Of a stretch of 64,000 nucleotides of DNA, positions 46,635 through 59,153 are shown in pieces. Origin of the DNA: Cubamyces lactineus (Eukaryota; Basidiomycota; Agaricomycetes; Polyporales; Polyporaceae). How positions within the stretch are numbered: position 1 is the stretch's first letter; every line of letters begins with the position of its first letter. The notes under the pieces are model-generated. The model was not told where the DNA came from and made no database searches. It saw only the letters and a list, made by a program, of their open reading frames with translations. The stretch is from assembly GCA_022376465.1 (NCBI GenBank), contig JACDTU010000004.1:1922001-1986000 (forward strand), written 5' to 3'. Position numbers and translations under genes: made by a program.

Positions 46635-49108
46635 CTACACTCTCGTCCAACGCTTCCCGCCATAGCTCACCAACCTGGCAAACAAGTCGTCGCGCAAGCC
46701 GACGAACAAGAACTTCACTTCCCTTTCTGCTCTGCTGCTGTCCGGACTCGTCTCGGCATAGCGGATCTCGATGCCTTTCATGAGCGAGCTCTTCTTGACT
46801 CCAGTCACGTCTGCGAGAGGAATGGACAACGTGGGGTTTGATGACAGCAAGGGAGTGAAGAAGATCATCGATGGCGTCAGCGTGATCAGCCCCGGACGCT
46901 GCTTCAGTTGGGCAGGGAACGCTGTCAAACGAGCCGGATCAGTGACGTCCGATCGACGTGCAGCGGAAAGCGAAGGCGGACTGTGTGTCTCGATGCGAGC
47001 CTCTGATGTATTCTGTAGCGCAACCTCCCTCGATGTCATCGGATTCAGTGCAGCTTTCCAGTTCTCCGCCTGCTTCCACTGTTCATGTCGTCGCTCCTCG
47101 TCAGAACTCCCACGAGAAACTTGTCATGGGCCATAGAGTCATCGTACCTGGCCATCTTTGAGTATCTTCCTGACCTCGCTCGTGCGTTCCTTGGTAGAGG
47201 CGATTCGGTCTCCCCATTTGTTCCAATCTATCGACGAACTGGTGCTGGCATTGCCTCTGCGGTGTTCGCCGGCGCTCGCCACGCCGACGACACTTGCCTC
47301 CGGAGACCGTCGCCTACCTTTACGTCGTTTTGGCCGCACAGGGAGTCCTCGGGCAACACGCTGAGAGATCAACTCCATTGCATATTCGGCGTCGGTAGGT
47401 ACACTCGACAGCGGGGCCGGGATACTGAGATATGTTAGTAACATTCATAATCATAGCAAGATAAAGTGCACCCACCGCGACCTCTCAGAAGCTGGAATCG
47501 CGGCCAGCACAGGTATTACATGCCAGAAAAATCCTCCGGCGAGAAATCCAACGAACTTGATCAAGTAATTGGCGGGGAGCAGGCCCAGCACAAACCAACC
47601 AAAGACTATCTGCTCGCACATTTGTAGTTGAGTTTGCAGATGCCAGGGACCCAAATTTTGTTGAACTCACAGCTCCATAGAAAACCGAGGCGCTTGGGTT
47701 TCGCCAGAGGAATATGCTAGCGAACACATCTCAGCACGCGGCACTGTGTCTAAGAGGCATACCCATGGGCAACATACTTCTTGATACGCTCGAGCAAGTC
47801 AGCTGTCTCGCTCAGTATGTACAACCCTAAGCGCTTGAGATCCTCCTCTTCCACATTGGCCATCAGGTCCTCGACTTCATGATTTGCTTCTGGCTTTTCC
47901 GTAGCGATGCTGTGTACGCTCGCCGAGTCGCTTGCGTCCGCCTTATCGTCCTCCTCAGGACCACTCTTCTGACCGCCTTTCGCTTTCTTCTTCAGTTTCT
48001 GTGTGTGCCTGTAGTCCTTGAACAGATCCCATATATCCTTCGCACCCAACGAAGGGGAGACAGCAAGTCGCGCAGCGAGCATACTGCCAAGGGTGTTCGA
48101 CCGGTCAATGCGATTGCGGTACGCACGTAGTTCATCGAGGCTAGGATACGGGTGAATCCTTCGTCGAAGCAGGTGGTAGAGCAGAGTAAGCATGAGCGCA
48201 GAGAACAGCAGTCCATGGTACCAGAGGATCCAATAGAGCTAACGACGGAAACGCGCTAGAAGTTATAGGTGCGTCAAGATGTCCGGGGTTTAAGTATGCA
48301 CTTACAGCGCAATAGGCGAAACTCTTCTTCGTATCTTTCCAAGTCGCCAGGCGAAGCATTGGTAGTAGCAAGTACATACTGTACAAGGGTTCGAGCGCGA
48401 CATACAGCCTCTGCGCGGTCAGCTTGAGCCGGTTGAGACAGAACTCGGGCGGTGGTGGTCGAGGGGGTGGCAGGAGGGGGAGGAAGAAATCCTGCAGCAA
48501 CCAATCCCGGGTTAACAGAGGTTCAAACGACCTTACACCGTGACTGCTTACTACTGCGATACGTTCAGAGAGCGATCTCGTACCAGTCCATGATTCCGAG
48601 GTATTAGAAGCAGGTGCTGCATTCCCAGAGGTAGACAGAGTATCAGACAGGGCGGGCGCACTCGCCGATGCAGCCAACGCGACGTTGGAGGACGAGAACG
48701 AGTCCGTTGCCCGGACTTCCCTCACATACTATCCACGCATGTCAAGATGGTTCTATACGGGCCTCACGAAGCGTCGGTACTCACAGTAGAGAACAGATGC
48801 AAAAAACGGTCAATCTCCTCATCATCGTACAGCTCGCGTAGCTGGACTTCCGAGAGCTCCTCCTCGTCCTTCGCACTCAAGAGGTTCACCGTAGAGCTCG
48901 ATGCCCCGAAGTCTCCGCCGTCCGCGCTGGGTACCGCATCGTCGTCTTCGCCCGATTCCGCGCCCGAATCGTCCTCTACTGGCGGGGACACTACCACAGC
49001 GCTCGGCCGCCTAGGCGGGAGAGGGGGAGGCACACCGCCGCCCTGTGCTTGGCCTTGATTCGGCGGGGGCGGGGGCATCAGCCCTCCGATCTGTTCTGCG
49101 AAGCTCAT
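46635..49108 (-). CDS. GRAMD4-like membrane protein with C-terminal GRAM domain
   Basis: Integral membrane protein with a lipid-binding GRAM domain, similar in layout to animal GRAMD4; the cellular role in fungi is not established. It starts MSFAEQIGGLMPPPPPNQGQ with a polyproline, acidic N-terminus (VEDDSGAESGEDDDAVPSA). A first membrane region spans MYLLLPMLRLATW, LYWILWYHGLLFSALMLTLL and a coiled/charged segment with KKKAKGGQKSGPEEDDKAD. A hairpin follows: FYGAIVFGWFVLGLLPANYL and FVGFLAGGFFWHVIPVLAAI. The C-terminal GRAM domain carries PGLITLTPSMIFFTPLLS, TLSIPLADVTGVKKSSLMKG and EVKFLFVGLRDDLFARLVS. Stop at 46635-46637; ATG at 49106-49108. About nine introns. It probably sits at an organelle contact or ER membrane. 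Confidence 0.85.
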
Positions 49109-49893
49109 CCGGAGGAGTTCAGCCAGGAGACGAACTCGGTGCACACGGCGAGGAAGGACAGCAAGATGGCAGAGAGCGTTCGAGCCTGGGATGTCAAGGC
49201 CGTAGTATAAAAATAAGGTCCATTGGAAGGCACGATGCCGGGGCACTGCTTGCGATCAACAAGGCGGCAGGTGTGCGTGCGGACAGATTATGTCTTCAGT
49301 CGACAGCAATAGCCAGGGAAGGGCGCAAGAATATGTATAAAGGTCACGATCACTAGCGTCGACTATATGTCCAGTAAACCGCCTCATAGTCGACGCTCTG
49401 GTCTACCGAGCTCTGCTGTCTGCATGCTCACCGAGCGAGTTGAGATCGTTTCGAGGACTGCTGAAGCCGAGTGCGCGTTTCTCGATAAGCGCTCGCACAC
49501 GGTCGCGTCCACGTGATGTTAACGCGTCTGTGGGCGCTTGTGGGTGCGTGTGGTTATGAGTGCTCAGGCTGTTGCGCTACTTGCTGACTTACGGTTCTCA
49601 TCTATCGTTCCGACTCTCATCTCATGGCCTGCGCCGATGTGCAAGGGAAAGGAAGGTTGTGGATGATTCAAGATGATATGATAGATACAGAGGAGATAGA
49701 ACGGTAGATTGCATATGCTACAGTAGGTAAAGACGAAAGCGGCACCCATACTCTGGTCATAGCCCAGGATTCTGACTTGGACTTCCAGATATCCGTCCTT
49801 GACGGAGATTCACAATCTCAAAGACTCCTACAGTCCCAGGAACCGCCGAGTGTAGCACTTCGCAGCGTCTAGGGAGGTGCAAGCCCGGGTAAC
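49109..49893. other. Intergenic
   Basis: 785 bases between same-strand genes. No coding sequence recognised; tiny frames only. Confidence 0.5.
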
Positions 49894-50630
49894 TCAAGCG
49901 GTAGTGGGCGCTGCCACACGAGTGCAGTATTTCTTGTGGCGTTTCCAGTCTGCCATCTGCAATATCCGTATTGTGAGTTACTCGTGCCGTATACAGATAG
50001 TCCTGGCACCTGCCTGACAGCTCCGGGAACAGTACAGAATCGCCTGAGCCACCAATTGTTCAGCTACCACGACGTAGAAGAGGAACCACCCGCGCCTACC
50101 TTGCAAGCCGCACAGCGCGACAGATTGCTGAGCTTGTTGCTCATCTTCGGGCACTGCCATGTTGACTATGCCGTGAGCATCCGGTAATCCGGTGAGTAAC
50201 ATAGTTGACCTACGTCGTAGTTGCCGCACGAGATGTTGTCTGGTGCGCCTTGCTCGCGGATCTCCCGTGCAGCTTTGAGGTCGCCCTTCATCTCGTACAG
50301 CCTACCCAAATTGTCTCGGGTCACTGCGAGATCGGCAGCGGGGCCATTGGAGATCCGGACTCGCAGCGCCCTGTCCAGGTAGTGCTCTGCCTGGTCAAGG
50401 CGTCCCATTTTGAGATACAGCTCCCCAAGTCCGTTGCAGGACACAGCGGTGGTGATATGGTCGGGGCCAACTCCTGCATCTTTGAGCTGTATGGCCTCCA
50501 GAAAGGCTTGTTCTACGCCAGCCAGATCGCCCTGGCGTTCGAGATGCAGTGCCCTGTTCTGCAGTGCAACGCCGTCGGTAAGGCCCAGAACGGCCCCTGC
50601 GGAGGTATTAACGTTGACGGTGACGCTCAT
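49894..50630 (-). CDS. TPR and MYND zinc-finger protein
   Basis: Probable protein-interaction adaptor, function unknown. TPR-like helices: VALQNRALHLERQGDLAGVE, AVSCNGLGELYLKMGRLDQA, EHYLDRALRVR and TRDNLGRLYEMKGDLKAARE. The C-terminus is a MYND zinc finger split over three introns: WQCPKMSNKLSNLSRCAACK, AILYCSRSCQ, MADWKRHKKYC. The C-x2-C, C-x3-C and H-x3-C ligands are present. The join CQ/MADW needs a GC-AG intron (CAG/gcaggt); a normal GT donor four bases further on with a shifted acceptor gives CQ/ADW, one residue short of the usual spacing. ATG at 50628-50630 (MSVTVNVNTSAG), TGA at 49894-49896. Divergent from DCP2. Confidence 0.85.
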
Positions 50631-51013
50631 GCCTTTGTGGCGGGTGAGCAAGCAAGAGGATGCAAACCGTTGAGCGCAGAGTGCCGCGCAGGGCGCAATG
50701 CAGAGCGGACGGTTGATTCGAGAGTTTCCGAGACTGAGTCGATTAACGCAGAGCGGAACGGTCAGGGATGTGGCCAAGCGCCCGGGGGCTGTCGGTGGAT
50801 GAGAGCGCGCGACGGCTGGGAGAGGGGGAGAATTATTTGCGTCTGTTTTTGTTGTGGCTGCTCAGGGAGAGCCAACGGGCCTGGACCAGGACAGTGCGTT
50901 CCTTCTCCAGCCTCCACAACCACACCAGACATCCATCCGCTAACACACCGCTTAGACCCGTTCCTTGCTATATATCTCCCGCGTTCTCTCCTTCCCTACA
51001 CTCGCCATCCAAC
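50631..51013. other. Divergent promoter, TPR-MYND / DCP2
   Basis: 383 bases shared by two genes running apart. The DCP2 side is C/T-rich from about 50890 onward. Confidence 0.5.
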
Positions 51014-53417
51014 ATGGCTTCATCGTCCTCATCATCCCCCGAGCTCTCCGCAGCCCTCGCGGCCTCATCATCACAAGAATATGCATCTGTACAATACTCT
51101 GACCTCAGTCAAGATGAGGTCCTCGAGGATCTCTCCAGGTGAGCCATCCGACGCGACTCAATCCAGTCCGTCGCTGAATCATCCAGCCGTTTTATCCTTA
51201 ACCTTCCCGACGAGGAACTAGCGTCAGTAGAGAGGGTGTGCTTCCAGGTTGAGCAAGCGTGAGTGCTCTTCTTTTCGCGTCAACCTTCACTCTCCTTCAT
51301 CTCTTCCATCCAGCCATTGGTATTACGAGGACTTCATCCGGGAGCAAAACCCGTCCAAGTTCCCATCATACTCCCTGAAGGCATTTTCAGAAGCCCTCTT
51401 TCACGCATGCCCCCTCCTCGCGCATTTGGCGGACGATCACGACAAGTCGTTCGCATCCTTCATGAAGTACAAGACCCGTGTACCAGTATGTGGCGCGATC
51501 ATGCTCAACGATACCTGGGATAAGGTAGTCTCACTGCAGTATGGCAATGAGCCAGTGCTTACGTAAGAGCTACCGCAGTGTGTACTGGTCAAGGGCTGGA
51601 AATCCTCAGCAGGATGGGGCTTTCCAAAAGGGAAGATCAACGAGCAAGAGCCGAAGCATCGATGTGCTATCCGAGAGGTGTGTACGCCACTCGTGTGAGG
51701 GGTTCAGCGCTGACTCAGACGCCACATCGCCTCTCAGGTGCTCGAAGAGACCGGGTACGATCTAGAAAAACAACTGGACCCGGAAAATGTCATCGAAATG
51801 CATATCAAAGAGCAGTCAATCTCATTGTACATCGTGCCAGGAGTGCCGGAGGACTTCCCGTTCAAGACCAGGACACGCAAGGAGATTAGCGTGAGTATTC
51901 GCCTTATTGTCCCTGAAATCAATTATCTCATCTTTACCGCCAGAAAATCGCATGGTTCAAATTGAGTGATCTCCCGACCTGGAAGCGTAACAAAGCAACA
52001 CCGGGAAAATTCTACCTCATATCCCCTTTCATTGGGTGAGTGTTATTCGATCTAGGTCCTACTGTCGCTAATGGCATTCCCCAGCCCGTTGAAGGCTTTC
52101 GTCCATGACCGCAAGCCCCGCAATGTATCCAAGAAAGCGCCCAGGTCACAAGGCGCTCCGGTGCTCGAGGAACTTCACGCGTCTAGCGAAGAAGACGCCA
52201 ACCTCCAACAATCTCCCTCATCTCTCATTGACTCAAATGCGCAGGAGTTGAGCTCCCAGTCTTCGTCCGCCGATAATGGCGAACCGCATACCCCGTCCCC
52301 TCAGTACAGCGCTGCGCGAGTACATCAGACGACGTTTGACACTGGCGATACGGCTAGTGTAGAGAACCCCATCGCCAACGCGTTGAACACGGAAAGCCTA
52401 GACCCTCACTTTGCCAACCTGCTCAACTCGCTCACTCGTTCGGCTGCGTCATTGTCTGTCGACGCACCCAAGGTGCAGTTGGCCGCCGCGGAAACAATGC
52501 CCGCTCTGCCCACCTCCACTCCAGCCCATACCTGCCCATCCCTACTAGATCCTACTGTCAGCCCTGATTGGTCGGCTCGTGCGCCACCGAAGTCCGGCAA
52601 TTTCTCGCGTGAAACTTTGGCTCATGCGAGGTCATCGCCCACTATCTCAGCGCAGTCGTCTCAGCGCACTGTCATGGAGTCCTCCGCTTCGGAAACACCT
52701 GTTGGCCCCACTACATCTCCCACGTTGCAGGCCCCGAAACATGGTCGGCGCAGCTCTGCATCCAAAGCAGATTTGTCGCCCTATCTGTCCCGTCCGAAGG
52801 GTATTTCCAAGGAGATGAAGTACATCTCTATGTTGGAGAGCGTGGCCCAGGAATCCGACAGAGCCACTTCGCGGATGGGACATCGTCCTACAATGCCTCT
52901 TGCTCAAGGCTTTGCTGCATATCCTCCCGCCCCACCGCCCTCAGTGCCCCCCGAGATGATTTATTCCGCTACACCCGCTGTTCCGCCGCAGATGCCTCAC
53001 CTCCCGAATCAGGCGCGTTATCCGCTGCAGCCCTTGGCTGGATATGCGATGCGTCCAAGTACTAGCCTCGCTTTGCACCATCCCCCGCCTCATTCCGCAA
53101 TGGTTCCACGCCAGAGCATGAACGAGGCGCAGCTCAGGGCGCTACTTCCTCTCAATGGCCAACCTCCTCGGGTCGGTCCGTCGACGCCCTTCTTGCCAGT
53201 GAATGCCCACTCTCCCATGAACTCCCATCCTACCGCTCTTCCTCCCCGCCCTCTTGTGACACCTAGTATTGGTGAGTGATTATTGACCCCATACTTGGGA
53301 ATTGATCAATGGCCATTAACATCATTTATAGCACCACTTCCCCATAATGCCACGCACGCGAACAACGCTCGTCTGCTATCTATTCTTAACACGCCGAACC
53401 CCGTATTCCGGGCGTGA
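51014..53417 (+). CDS. DCP2: mRNA-decapping enzyme subunit DCP2
   Basis: Removes the 5' cap from mRNA in cytoplasmic P-bodies, together with DCP1. N-terminal regulatory domain (VLEDLSSRFILNLPDEELAS, HWYYEDFIREQNPS) then Nudix domain: GAIMLNDTWDKCVLVKGWKS, the Nudix box GKINEQEPKHRCAIREVLEE-TGY, and Box B with RKEISKIAWFKLSDLPTWK and GKFYLISPFIGPLKAFV. The C-terminal 400 residues are disordered and Ser/Pro-rich. They contain short leucine motifs AQLRALLPLNG and, at the very end, NARLLSILNTP, which look like the helical leucine-rich motifs that bind EDC3/PAT1-type partners. The last exon, after CATTTATAG, adds APLPHNATHANNARLL... to TGA at 53415-53417. Eight or so exons. Confidence 0.94.
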
Positions 53418-54152
53418 ACTAGTCATATCGATACTACCCCTAGATAATGTCGACGGTATTGGAGTAGTGCGCTCTTTCGTGTATTGATATGGTTAGTCGT
53501 ACGTAGTATTGGTTTGTTTTGTCAATGTCGCATACCACATCGATCCTTCTCTCATTTCCTCTCCTTTTCATCTTTAACGCCTCCTGCCCTCTCTCGCTCC
53601 TCATACTCCACCCTGCTCTACTTCCGGACAGTGCAGCCATGTTTATCGGCCCATTATCCTCGCAAACGTCACCATTTCCCGGCCCACACATCCTTCTTCC
53701 ACCGCCTTTCTACCTAGCCCCTTGCTCATCAGCACCGGCTCCGACTTCATGGCTCTGCGATCCCTACCTCCGCTCCTTCTCCTCCGACGTCTCATCACTC
53801 CTCGTCTACCGCTTTCTATTTCTTCTCCGTTATGTCTCTCGAATTTTGAGACTCACGCTCTCCTTCTATCACTCCGCCATAACACACACTCTTACACTCT
53901 TCTTGGCTTCCTCTTTCCCGTTCCCTCCGCCAGTCGCATCGCGTACGTCATCTGTAGTTTTGTAGCGTAGTGCTCGAATGTCTGCTTATGTTCGTCGACC
54001 GTCGCAATGCAATTTGTTGTCTTCCCGACTTCTCTGTTCACTCTCTTTACGACTCTCGCATACGCAATACCCCATGCGATATCCTGTCATGGTACATATA
54101 ATGCCACAGGCTCCCGCAGGTACATGTTTGATCACACGAAGCCAGCCTGCTT
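53418..54152. other. DCP2 3' region, pyrimidine-rich
   Basis: The stretch 53530-54080 is strongly C/T-rich on the plus strand and so gives long Ser/Leu/Pro/Phe frames (53519-53965). I read it as the 3' untranslated and convergent region, not as a gene. Confidence 0.55.
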
Positions 54153-56199
54153 CTACGTCTTGCACACCAAGTCGGCGTCCCAATCATCCGACCCTATTCC
54201 CTCCTTCACGACAAAGAGGTCGATAGAATCATATGTTTGCTTGATGGCCTTCAGGGTATCTCGATTATCACCGAAGAACGCTCTCTGAGGGTCAGGCTCA
54301 AAAAGTGACGCCTAAGAGTAGCCTCGAGTAAGCGGGTGCGATCAGGCTTCTCCATGAATACGGCTCACCTCGTTGAAGTATGCGCCTGAGTCGGGTGCGA
54401 GCGCGCGCAGGGTGGTCATATTTTGCTTGATCTGATCCACGAGTTGGTTCATGGCGCTGACCGGGGTGCCTTCCGCCCACATCGTTGCAAAGATCGTATG
54501 CAAGAGTGCCGTCCGCCATGCAGGGTTGACACCCATAGCATGTGGGTCAACCCGAGAAACTGCTCCGCCACCCACCATCCTGCATGCACAAAGTCAGCAA
54601 ATACATCATGAGAGAGAAGCGCTTGCACCCTTACAGTGCCGTGAGACCGGTCAAAGGAATCAATGTTTGCGCAACGCGGTCTGGATCTCGTTCGATGACA
54701 TCCCTCGGGAGCAGCCAAGAGCCGAGTGCGCCGCTGGTCCCCGAGGTGCTAGTCTGGGGAAAGAAGGTGTTATACCAGGTGAAGAACGAGTCCACAGGCG
54801 TTATGAGCGCCGTCTGCACCGTGAGGCTGCCATCCCCGGCAGCGGACAACGTCTGCGCCGTGTTGAACAATTGTCCGATGGTGTCGTTCGCCTGCCCAGC
54901 TGTGCCATTCGGGAGAATATACAATGCCGACATTCCCAGCGCGCCCGTGCTGGCATCCGGCGCGACTGAGACGAACCCAGCCCAGCCCGCGTCTGAGAGG
55001 TTTGGGGTGATCCGGACGAGCTCGGTGAAGAGCGTCTGTAGAGACGGATTCGGTGTCAGACTGTCTGTCGACGTCGAAAGCACGGCGGCGATGAGGGGGA
55101 AGCTGGGATGTGTCTGGTACGTGACTGAGGTAACGACGCCGTAAGTTCCACCGCCACCTCCCCGCAGCGCGAAGAAGAGGTCCGTGTTCTGGTGCGCGTT
55201 GGCGACGTATCGCCTTCCATTGGACGAGATCATCGTGAACTGAAGAACGTTGTCTACGCCTGGAAGCAGCCTCAGTACAATTTTGGTCATTCTATGGAAA
55301 TAAGAGCACACCTAGTCCGAAGCTCGGAGACAGGATGCTATGTCCACCTCCTAGAATCCAGCCGCTCGCGGCGCCGACTGTGCCCCCCGGAGAGAGGCCG
55401 CCAACCAGAACGCGACCTTTCGCATTGACAGCTTCGTACGCTTCTTGCCATTGTACTCCGGCGCCGAGGGTGATTGCTATGAGAACGTGAGTGCTTCTGG
55501 ACGTCTGCGCGGCGGCAAAAAGAAGCGAACCCTGGTCATGTGTGGCGGACGAGGGCGCGCCTTCTGGCAGGAATTTGTCGTGAAAGGTGATATCCTTCAT
55601 GTTATGCGTCCATATTATGAAGGAACCTCGGGCGGTACTTCGCCCAGATAAGTCGTGCCTACGGGCGCATGATGCGGGTTAGTTGATCCAGAACATCTGG
55701 ATATTGGCGTTCGCGGTTACCCAGTGCTTTTCACCACCGTACGGAGGTTGTTTGATGCTGCGAACTTGACAGCTGCCTGGACATCCGCATCGTTCCGCGC
55801 ATCTACGCCTGTCACCGGCACACTACCCTGCGTGCAGGGAACGCCAAGCCCAGTGTTCAAGAGGCACGCGCTTATCGTGTCATTCTGGAACACGAACGTC
55901 TCGAAGTTCGCGCCTTGCATCGCGCCGGGATGGTTTGCGCGCCAGGATGCGTTGGACCACGATTGACGGACTTCATCACAGTTCCCCGATGGGCCCGAGG
56001 CCGGATAGCAGGGAGACGCAGGCGGCAGCGGTCGTAAAAGAGGTCGTGAGACCTGCTCCGCGAGCCGAGCGAATTGCGAGGAGCTAGGCCAGCATGGGTC
56101 GCCATATAGACAACGGCATTGCGGAGTGCGCCCCGCAGCACCGGATATTGCACAGAGTAATAGGCCGCAGGGGAATACGAGCGAGCGTAGACTGCGCAT
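54153..56199 (-). CDS. Secreted FAD-linked (berberine-bridge-type) oxidase
   Basis: Extracellular flavoprotein oxidase of the VAO/BBE superfamily; substrate unknown (carbohydrates or phenolics in relatives). Signal peptide MRSLRSLVFPCGLLLCAISG, a Cys-rich segment, then the FAD domain: PVTGVDARNDADVQAAVKFA, STGHDLSGRSTARGSFIIWT with the His that normally carries FAD, ITLGAGVQWQEAYEAVNAKG, GGTVGAASGWILGGGHSILS and FALRGGGGGTYGVVTSVTYQ. The C-terminal berberine-bridge segment ends SIDLFVVKEGIGSDDWDADL. The second covalent-FAD cysteine of bicovalent members is absent in the TVGAASGW stretch, so FAD is probably attached by one bond. Six or so exons; TAG at 54153-54155. A TATA element lies about 45 bases upstream of the ATG at 56199. 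Confidence 0.9.
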
Positions 56200-57132
56200 G
56201 ATAGCTCGCTTGTAGTAGGAGGCCGAGACGTTGCACAGTCCGGTTATATATGCATGAGGAGTGGCGAGCACATGGGAAGGTTGAATTTGGCTTAATTATA
56301 TAGGGTAGCAATTGGTCCACGGGGGCTCAGGCTGAGCACTCAGCTAGCCTGATCCAAGCTACACGTGTCGGCGATTGAGCATCAACTTTGGAATGTTATC
56401 GAGAGAGGATTTTGACGGTCCAAATTTCGTCGATGTCGTTGCACAGACTTGACCCGCACGACGATTCCAGCAACCGCTCGGACTAAGCTGAAGGAGATAG
56501 CCTCTTCAGTGCATTGCTTTCAGCTTGATTCGTCTACCTTCGCATGTATGCACTTCACAGGAAGCTAGCGTGGACGCACCTCAGTATCTTGCACACTCTG
56601 GGCGCATGACCTCCAGACCGAAAGGGCGCGATTTCTCCGGAGGGAATTAGAAGGCCGATCAAGCGTATGGGCAACGCGCCAGTGATTTTGTTCACATCGG
56701 CAGCGGGACCTAGTGCACAGAGTGGCGTGTCGCGCCCAGTGCTACCGCCAGAAAAGCCTTCGCGAGTTCGTAGAGATGGTACGGAGATACTCGACTATTT
56801 CATCCGCACTGTGTAGCCTTGCGCTCGCTCGGAGAGATGCATCTGGCACTGGATGGGAACTGACAGACCTGCCAAACTTGGAACAGCCAGCCGACGGTCT
56901 AATATCACGTGAAAAGGAGCTTATATAATCCCCGCTCCTGCAGAAAATGCCCGGAAACGGAAGGGCGCTTCCGGCTGAGGTCACTTCAGATTTGGGCTGG
57001 GCGGAGGCCCATTCGCGCTCTTGCTTCCGATAAAATACTCCTCTCGAGTACATTCTCTTCTCTTCCGCCCGCTTTCTTCGCTCTGTGTATCTTTATTGGT
57101 TTATGGACTTTTGCTGAAGACGAGACACGACC
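56200..57132. other. Divergent promoter region, FAD oxidase / PRPP synthetase
   Basis: 933 bases, no gene recognised. The PRPP synthetase side has an A/T element GATAAAAT at 57029-57036, about 100 bases before its ATG. Confidence 0.5.
56244..56251 (-). promoter_or_regulatory. TATA box of the FAD-linked oxidase
   Basis: On the minus strand ATATATAA, about 45 bases before the ATG at 56199. Short spacing suggests a short leader. Confidence 0.45.
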
Positions 57133-58488
57133 ATGTTCACTGGCAATGGCATCAAAATCTTCACGGGTACGTACACCAATTGAACAGCATCGATTCTGCA
57201 CCCCGCTCACTCGTCATCGCCGTAGGCACCAGCCACCCTGAGCTGGCTGAAATCATCACTAGACGGTACACATTCAAGCAGACGACCTTCCAAATGCAAG
57301 CCAGGTCCTAACCCCACTCCCTTCTTCCAGACTCGGAGTCTCACTAGGCAAGGCGGAGGTCACGAAAAGCGGCGTCGGGGAGACCCAAGTACGCATCACC
57401 GAGTCCGTGCGGGAGGACGATGTGTACATCATCAACACTGGGTGTGGCGAGATCAACACGGCCCTCATGGAGGTCTGCATTATGATCCACGCCTGCAAAA
57501 TCGCGAGTGCAAAGCGCATCACTGCCGTGCTCCCTCTCTTCCCCTACGCCCGGCAGGATAAGAAGGACAAGAGCCGCGCACCCATCACCGCAAAGCTTGT
57601 GGCGAACATGCTCCAAAAGTCAGGCTGCGACCATGTCATCGTGAGTGCTATGCTCCACCTATGCACCCGCGAAGCACAACCTGACGGATTACTCCGCCTC
57701 CTCTCCACGGGGACACCGCGACGACAGACGATGGACTTGCATGCCTCCCAAATACAGGGTTTCTTTGACGTACCTGTAGACAAGTGGGTGTTTTGTCACT
57801 CATGAGACTTGAACGAACGCTCACCTATTCTCACGACGTCCAGCGTAAGTGATGATCGCCTACCGTGTCCTATTATCGTTCACACGTGCCTTCGCCCATA
57901 GCTTTATGCGGAACCCTCATCGATCCAGTACATCCGTACTAACTTCGACCTATCTGACATCGTGATCGTTTCTCCGGACGCGGGCGGTGCCAAACGGTGA
58001 GTGACAGCTGACCGCAAGCGATGACGTCCCGAACACTCACATTTGCGGTACTTGCATGTAGAGCAACGTCTATGGCAGACCGGTTAGGCGTCGACTTTGC
58101 GCTGTTCCACAAAGAACGCAAGAAGGCCAACGAGGTGTCGCGAATGGTGCTTGTTGGACACGTCAAGGACAAGATTGCGATCTTGGTGGACGATATGGCC
58201 GACACTTGTGGCACGCTTTGCCTTGCGGCGCAACACTTGACTGAGGCGGGGGCTTCGAAGGTATACGCGATGGTCACGCACGGGATCTTGAGCGGCAACG
58301 CGCTTAAGAACGTGGAACAATCATCGTTGGAGAAGCTCATTGTGACAAACACGCTCCCGCAAGCGGACAACGTCGCCAAATGCTCGAAGATTGAGGTCAT
58401 CGACATTGGCAACGTGCTTGCGGAGGTGATTCGGCGGAGCCACTATGGGGAGAGCGTGTCGAAGTTGTTCGATGAGGTGCCGTACTAG
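57133..58488 (+). CDS. Ribose-phosphate pyrophosphokinase (PRPP synthetase)
   Basis: Makes PRPP from ribose 5-phosphate and ATP for purine, pyrimidine, His and Trp synthesis. Seen: [40 protein letters not shown], the ATP-binding [58 protein letters not shown] and the PRPP-binding loop [15 protein letters not shown], then the end [17 protein letters not shown]. About 320 residues, the usual length; five or six exons with gaps at TGTS, VIT, VDN and KRA. ATG at 57133-57135, TAG at 58486-58488. Yeast has five PRS paralogues; the sequence does not decide which one this corresponds to, so no symbol is given. It lacks the long insertion found in some fungal PRS subunits. Confidence 0.95.
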
Positions 58489-59135
58489 TGCGGGTGTGTT
58501 TGAGCGTGTTGAGCGGGGCGAGCAGGGGGAGGCGACGGGTGCGTACCGGGATCGTGCGGGGACTGACAGGATATAGATGCGAAAGGATTTGTACAATGTA
58601 TTTGAAGCTAATACGACACTGGATCTGTCGAAAGCCGGGAGAGATGTTAGGAGGATTGTCTATTATACACCGAGATCTGCCTCGTGGGCGGAGGGTCCCA
58701 GTGGCATGGTCGGCTCAGAATGACAGTCTTCTCCGGAACGACATCCAGGCTGGAGGATGTGTCATGCAAAGGCTGCTCTCGCTCTCGAAGCGGAGTTTTA
58801 GAAGACGGGATCAATGTTCTCCGGCTATGTACCGTGAGGAAATGTGCTCAAAGAGGGAAGGGAAGCCAGCAGGAGCGAAGCAGCCGCTGCGGGTCATCAC
58901 TCGCTGATCACGGCGAACAGTAGCCTGCGTGCTGCTGACAGGTGGGTGCAGAACGCGATCTTGTTAGAGTTGAGTTGATAAGAGCTGGAGACCATTGGGA
59001 TGGAAGCGGGGCCGATGGGGAGAGGAAAAACCGAGGGGGAGGGTACTAGTGACGGGGGTGGCTGAGGCGAAGGAGCTGGATGGAGCACACGTCAGGAAGA
59101 GGGATGGCCGAAAGCGAAGAGAGGGAAGGTGTTCT

Positions 59136-59151
59136 GGACAAGTTCTTGTCC
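59136..59151. repeat. Perfect inverted repeat, 7-base arms
   Basis: GGACAAG, two bases, CTTGTCC. It is directly followed by a second inverted repeat at 59154. Either a paired protein-binding site or an RNA hairpin. Confidence 0.8.
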
Positions 59152-59153
59152 AC

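Noticed and set aside
48480..48545. GGTTCAAAC stretch as a tRNA T-loop
   Set aside because: It lies in an intron of the GRAM-domain gene and no matching acceptor stem or anticodon arm can be drawn.
50205..51221. Plus-strand frame of 338 residues between TPR-MYND and DCP2
   Set aside because: It is antisense to the TPR exon and runs through the DCP2 leader and first exon in the wrong frame; both real genes are well supported.
53519..53965. Long plus-strand frame (148 residues) after DCP2
   Set aside because: It is Ser/Leu/Pro/Phe-rich only because the DNA strand is C/T-rich; no domain, no splice signals, and several frames are open at once. Read as 3' untranslated sequence.
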